Assembly: GCA_018224455.1 (NCBI GenBank)
Contig: JAGTUY010000281.1
Location: 1-16,547 of the forward strand
Source: Desulfosarcina sp.
Lineage (GTDB): Bacteria > Desulfobacterota > Desulfobacteria > Desulfobacterales > Desulfosarcinaceae
Direction: 5' to 3'
Length of the DNA: 16,547 nucleotides
Below are positions 14,201 to 16,547 of this stretch, in pieces (position 1 is the first letter of the stretch; each line of letters opens with the position of its first letter). The translations under genes and the position numbers were made by a program. The notes below the pieces were generated by a model. That model made no database searches and was not told the DNA's origin. It saw nothing but the letters and a program-made list of their open reading frames with translations.

Positions 14201-14971
14201 CTACCTGTTCTTCCACACCGGCCGGCGCTTTTCTTCGAAGCTCTTGATGCCTTCCAGGGTGTCTTCGGTTTTCATCAGGGTGTTTAAAAACAGGTCGCTG
14301 ACGCCGGAGAGGGCCTGTTTGAAATCCAATCCCAGGTGGGCGTTGACGGCCCGCTTGTTAAGCCGGATGATCAGCGGACTGCATGCCCTGATTTCACCGA
14401 CGATGCCGTCCAGCGTCTCCTTAAAGTTGTCTTCACCGGACAGGTGGGCCACCAGACCCATGCGCTGTGCCGCTTCGGCTTTGTAGCGGCGGCCCGTGGT
14501 ACAGATCTCCACGGCCCGGGCCGGTCCCACCAACTGGGGAAGCCGTATGGCCGCGTAGGGCGGCAAGAACCCCAGCTTGATCTCCGGCTGGCCGAAGACG
14601 GCCTTGGGCGACGCCACGATGATATCGCAGGCCATGGCCACTTCCATCCCGCCTCCCAGGCAGGCGCCGTGGACCGCTGCAATGGTGGGCACCGGCATGC
14701 GGTGAACCAGCTCGAAGATGCGGTTGAAGGTGGCGATCATCTCGTCCACCATCTCCGGCCGGTGGTCGGCCACCTCAACGCCGGCACACCAGCTGGGGCC
14801 GTCGGCCGCCAGGACCACGCATTTGAGCGACCCGTCGTTGGCCAGCTTTTCCAGCTGGCCGTTGAGTTCGTTCATCATCTCGATGTCCAGCACGTTGTGC
14901 TTGGGCCGGTTAAAGGTCAGGGTGGCGACGCCGTCGACGATTTCATGCTTGATGAATTTCAGATGGGACAT
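14201..14971 (-). CDS. bamR: cyclohexa-1,5-diene-1-carbonyl-CoA hydratase
   Basis: The 256-residue crotonase-family protein hydrates the cyclic diene produced by benzoyl-CoA reductase to 6-hydroxycyclohex-1-ene-1-carbonyl-CoA. Crotonase motifs are present: the oxyanion-hole strand PSWCAGVEVADH (59-70), CLGGGMEVAMACD (104-116) with Glu110, and FGQPEIKLGF (126-135) with Glu130. The usual GAGGTQRL loop is replaced by PPYAAIRL (137-144), and the C-terminus ends EGIKSFEEKRRPVWKNR. Both deviations recall Dch/BamR rather than linear enoyl-CoA hydratases. The neighbouring dehydrogenase uses its product, which strengthens the call. AAGGAA upstream supports the ATG. Without that context it would be only an enoyl-CoA hydratase-like protein. 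Dch is the older symbol. Confidence 0.82.
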   Translation of the reverse strand: MSHLKFIKHEIVDGVATLTFNRPKHNVLDIEMMNELNGQLEKLANDGSLKCVVLAADGPSWCAGVEVADHRPEMVDEMIATFNRIFELVHRMPVPTIAAVHGACLGGGMEVAMACDIIVASPKAVFGQPEIKLGFLPPYAAIRLPQLVGPARAVEICTTGRRYKAEAAQRMGLVAHLSGEDNFKETLDGIVGEIRACSPLIIRLNKRAVNAHLGLDFKQALSGVSDLFLNTLMKTEDTLEGIKSFEEKRRPVWKNR

Positions 14972-15039
14972 GTTTTTTTCCTTACCGGTAATACCCCCGG
15001 GCCCTTACGGGAAGAGGGGATGGGTGAGTGGAAAAATGG

Positions 15040-15471
15040 TCAGTCTTTGTGAAAGACGTAGTTGATCCGTCCATCGGCAAGCGGGTTGGCTCTGGCTGCC
15101 AGGGCCATGCCGATGGACAGCTCGGATTCCTTGATACCGCCGGCAATTCGCCCGAATACCTTATAGTCCCCGTAATCCACCAGGGCGATGGTATAGGGCA
15201 GGTCCCCTTCGAATCCTTTTGGACCGAAGGCCAGGGTGCTGTAGGTGAGCAGCACTCCCGTCCCCTGGACCTCGAACCATTGCATTTTCGATGCGCGGCA
15301 GGTGCAGCAGTCGGCCCGGGGCGGGAAGAACGCTTTCCCGCAGGATTCACAGCGGGTGCCGCTGACCTTGCCCTGCTCCAGGTGGTCGATGAAGTCGTTG
15401 ACCCGGGTGGTGCCGGTAAAGCTGACTGTGCCGAATTTTCTGAACCGTTCGTCCTTTTCCTTCTTCCCCAT
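15040..15471 (-). CDS. DUF35 OB-fold/Zn-ribbon acyl-CoA-associated protein (BbsA-like)
   Basis: The 143-residue protein has an N-terminal helix region, a rubredoxin-like zinc ribbon with Cys41, 44, 55 and 58 (Cys56 is extra) in CESCGKAFFPPRADCCTC, and a C-terminal OB-fold segment (about 64-130) with STLAFGPKGFEGDLPY. Members of this family bind the CoA part of the substrate and form complexes with SCP2-type thiolases; BbsA with BbsB in benzylsuccinate oxidation is the closest named example, and ChsH2 with Ltp2 in steroid breakdown is another. It lies 52 bases downstream of such a thiolase, which is the usual pairing. AAGGAA upstream supports the ATG. It is probably an obligate partner of that thiolase; the substrate is unknown. 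Confidence 0.88.
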   Translation of the reverse strand: MGKKEKDERFRKFGTVSFTGTTRVNDFIDHLEQGKVSGTRCESCGKAFFPPRADCCTCRASKMQWFEVQGTGVLLTYSTLAFGPKGFEGDLPYTIALVDYGDYKVFGRIAGGIKESELSIGMALAARANPLADGRINYVFHKD

Positions 15472-15523
15472 GGCTGTTTTTCCTTATCTCACATGCCCGT
15501 CCACCGAGGTGGGCCGGATCGAA

Positions 15524-16547
15524 TTATCTGGCCAGAATGGTTACATTCCCGTAAAGACCAACACCGCCGATGTTATGGACCAGGCCCACGGCGGCATCGG
15601 GCACCTGGATCTCACCGGCTTCGCCGCGCAACTGCAGCACGATGGTGCGGATCTGGCTGCCGCCGGTGGCGCCGATGGGGTGGCCCTTGGATAGCAACCC
15701 GCCGTCCACGTTCACCGGTATACGCCCTTCCAAATAGGTCTCCTTGCCGTTGATCAGGTCACGGCCTTCGCCGGGGCCGGCGAACCCCAGGTCTTCGTAG
15801 GCCATCATCTCGGCAATCGTAAAACAGTCGTGGACTTCGGCCACGTCGATCGCTTTGGGGCCCACACCGGCCATCTTGTAGGCCTGGGCACCGGCCTGGC
15901 GTGCCACGGACAGCCCGTTGAACAGGTCCCGGCCGGCCAGGTTGACCGGCGCGGAAGCCGAACCGATGCCCCGGATCCACACGGGCTTGTCGCACAGGGA
16001 TTTGGCTTTTTCGGCGCTGGCGACGATGATGCAGGAACTGCCGTCGGCATTGGCGCAGCAGTCTCCCACACGCAAGGGGGAGGCCACGGATCCGCTCATC
16101 ATGTTTTCCGTGTCCGTGAACATCTCGGCGGTGACGGCCTTGCGGTAGACGGCCCGGTCGTTGAGCTGGCCGTAGGTGGAGGCTTTGACGCGAATGGCGG
16201 CCAGGTCTTCGGGTTTGGTGCCGTAGGCCTGCATGTGGGCCCGGGCATACATGGCGTAGTAGGCGGGCATCATGGTGCCGAAGGGGCTCTCCCACTGGAT
16301 GTCTGCACCCCGGCCCATGCGCTCCTGGGTTTCGGCGGAAGAGATCTCCGACATTTTCTGAAACCCGACCACGGCCACGATATCGTGCAGCCCCGATTTG
16401 ACCAGGCTGTAGGCCAGCTTCAAACCCGTGCTGCCCGATGAGCACAGGGTTTCCACATAAAAGGTGGGAGCCGGGTTGAGTCCCAAATATTCGGCGAACA
16501 CCCCGGCCGGAGAGCGCTGCAGGTCGTATTCCGGTGCCGAGCAGACC
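15524..16547 (-). CDS. SCP2-type thiolase (BbsB-like), N-terminus outside the window
   Basis: The frame is open to the right edge, so about 340 residues are seen and roughly 50 N-terminal residues are missing. The first visible residues, VCSAPEYDLQRSPAG, belong to a typical SCP2-thiolase N-terminal region, so the GTG at 16499-16501 is not a start. The nucleophile cysteine lies in ETLCSSGSTG. The Asn motif is replaced by EVHDCFTIAEMMAYEDLGF, which carries a histidine in the HDCF form typical of SCP2 thiolases. GHPIGATGG and VHNIGGVGLYGN complete the active site. This class cleaves branched or aromatic 3-oxoacyl-CoAs together with a DUF35 protein, and the adjacent gene supplies one. A role in cleaving an aryl- or alkyl-substituted 3-oxoacyl-CoA is plausible. 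Confidence 0.9.
   Translation of the reverse strand, partial: VCSAPEYDLQRSPAGVFAEYLGLNPAPTFYVETLCSSGSTGLKLAYSLVKSGLHDIVAVVGFQKMSEISSAETQERMGRGADIQWESPFGTMMPAYYAMYARAHMQAYGTKPEDLAAIRVKASTYGQLNDRAVYRKAVTAEMFTDTENMMSGSVASPLRVGDCCANADGSSCIIVASAEKAKSLCDKPVWIRGIGSASAPVNLAGRDLFNGLSVARQAGAQAYKMAGVGPKAIDVAEVHDCFTIAEMMAYEDLGFAGPGEGRDLINGKETYLEGRIPVNVDGGLLSKGHPIGATGGSQIRTIVLQLRGEAGEIQVPDAAVGLVHNIGGVGLYGNVTILAR

Noticed and set aside
14336..15052. Plus-strand open frame of 238 codons
   Set aside because: It is antisense to the crotonase-fold hydratase, crosses into the neighbouring spacer and has no motif.
16499..16501. GTG as start codon of the right-edge thiolase
   Set aside because: The frame continues upstream with typical thiolase sequence to the window edge, so the gene is simply cut.

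Overview
The window is one long block of anaerobic acyl-CoA and aromatic-ring metabolism. Twelve consecutive genes lie on the minus strand and a single small gene at the left edge faces them. The combination points to a strictly anaerobic, moderately GC-rich member of the Desulfobacterota, most like a sulfate-reducing or syntrophic aromatic degrader. The markers are two post-benzoyl-CoA ring enzymes, indolepyruvate-type ferredoxin oxidoreductase, an ADP-forming acyl-CoA synthetase and a HgdC-type ATPase with a BcrB-like FeS protein. The lineage is inferred from gene content; no rRNA or tRNA is present.

Layout, left to right: an EF-hand lipoprotein-like gene (+, 122-403); a strong bidirectional terminator (455-494); then, all on the minus strand, a thiolase with an unusual active site (522-1712), an AMP-forming acyl-CoA synthetase (1771-3366), a 140-bp heptamer array (3387-3526), an ADP-forming acyl-CoA synthetase (3584-5656), a BcrB/HgdB-like FeS protein (5730-6977), its HgdC/BcrA-like ATPase (7085-7861), a ketopantoate-reductase-like dehydrogenase (7861-8808), a PaaK-family aryl-CoA ligase (8866-10173), IorB (10281-10874), IorA (10982-12844), a 6-hydroxycyclohexenoyl-CoA dehydrogenase (12943-14016), a cyclohexadienoyl-CoA hydratase (14201-14971), a DUF35 OB-fold/Zn-ribbon protein (15040-15471) and an SCP2-type thiolase that runs off the right edge (15524-16547). 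Transcription enters from the right and ends at the 455-494 terminator. No promoter for this block lies inside the window.

Proposed logic (inference): PaaK and the two other ligases make CoA thioesters. IorAB oxidises aryl-pyruvates to aryl-acyl-CoA and yields reduced ferredoxin. Reduced ferredoxin is the kind of donor that a HgdC-type activator needs to drive a BcrB/HgdB-like enzyme. The hydratase and dehydrogenase are the two steps that follow dearomatisation of benzoyl-CoA, and the thiolase/DUF35 pair resembles BbsB/BbsA. The ring hydrolase (Oah/BamA) and a complete benzoyl-CoA reductase are not in the window.

The most interesting unit is the trio of ketopantoate-reductase-like enzyme, HgdC-like ATPase and a lone BcrB-like subunit. 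The reductase stop codon overlaps the ATPase start codon, and the usual second catalytic subunit is missing. The trio could be an ATP-driven reductase or dehydratase of unknown substrate. A second unexplained feature is a set of low-complexity repeat arrays confined to spacers inside the cluster, several of them arranged as opposed inverted arms.
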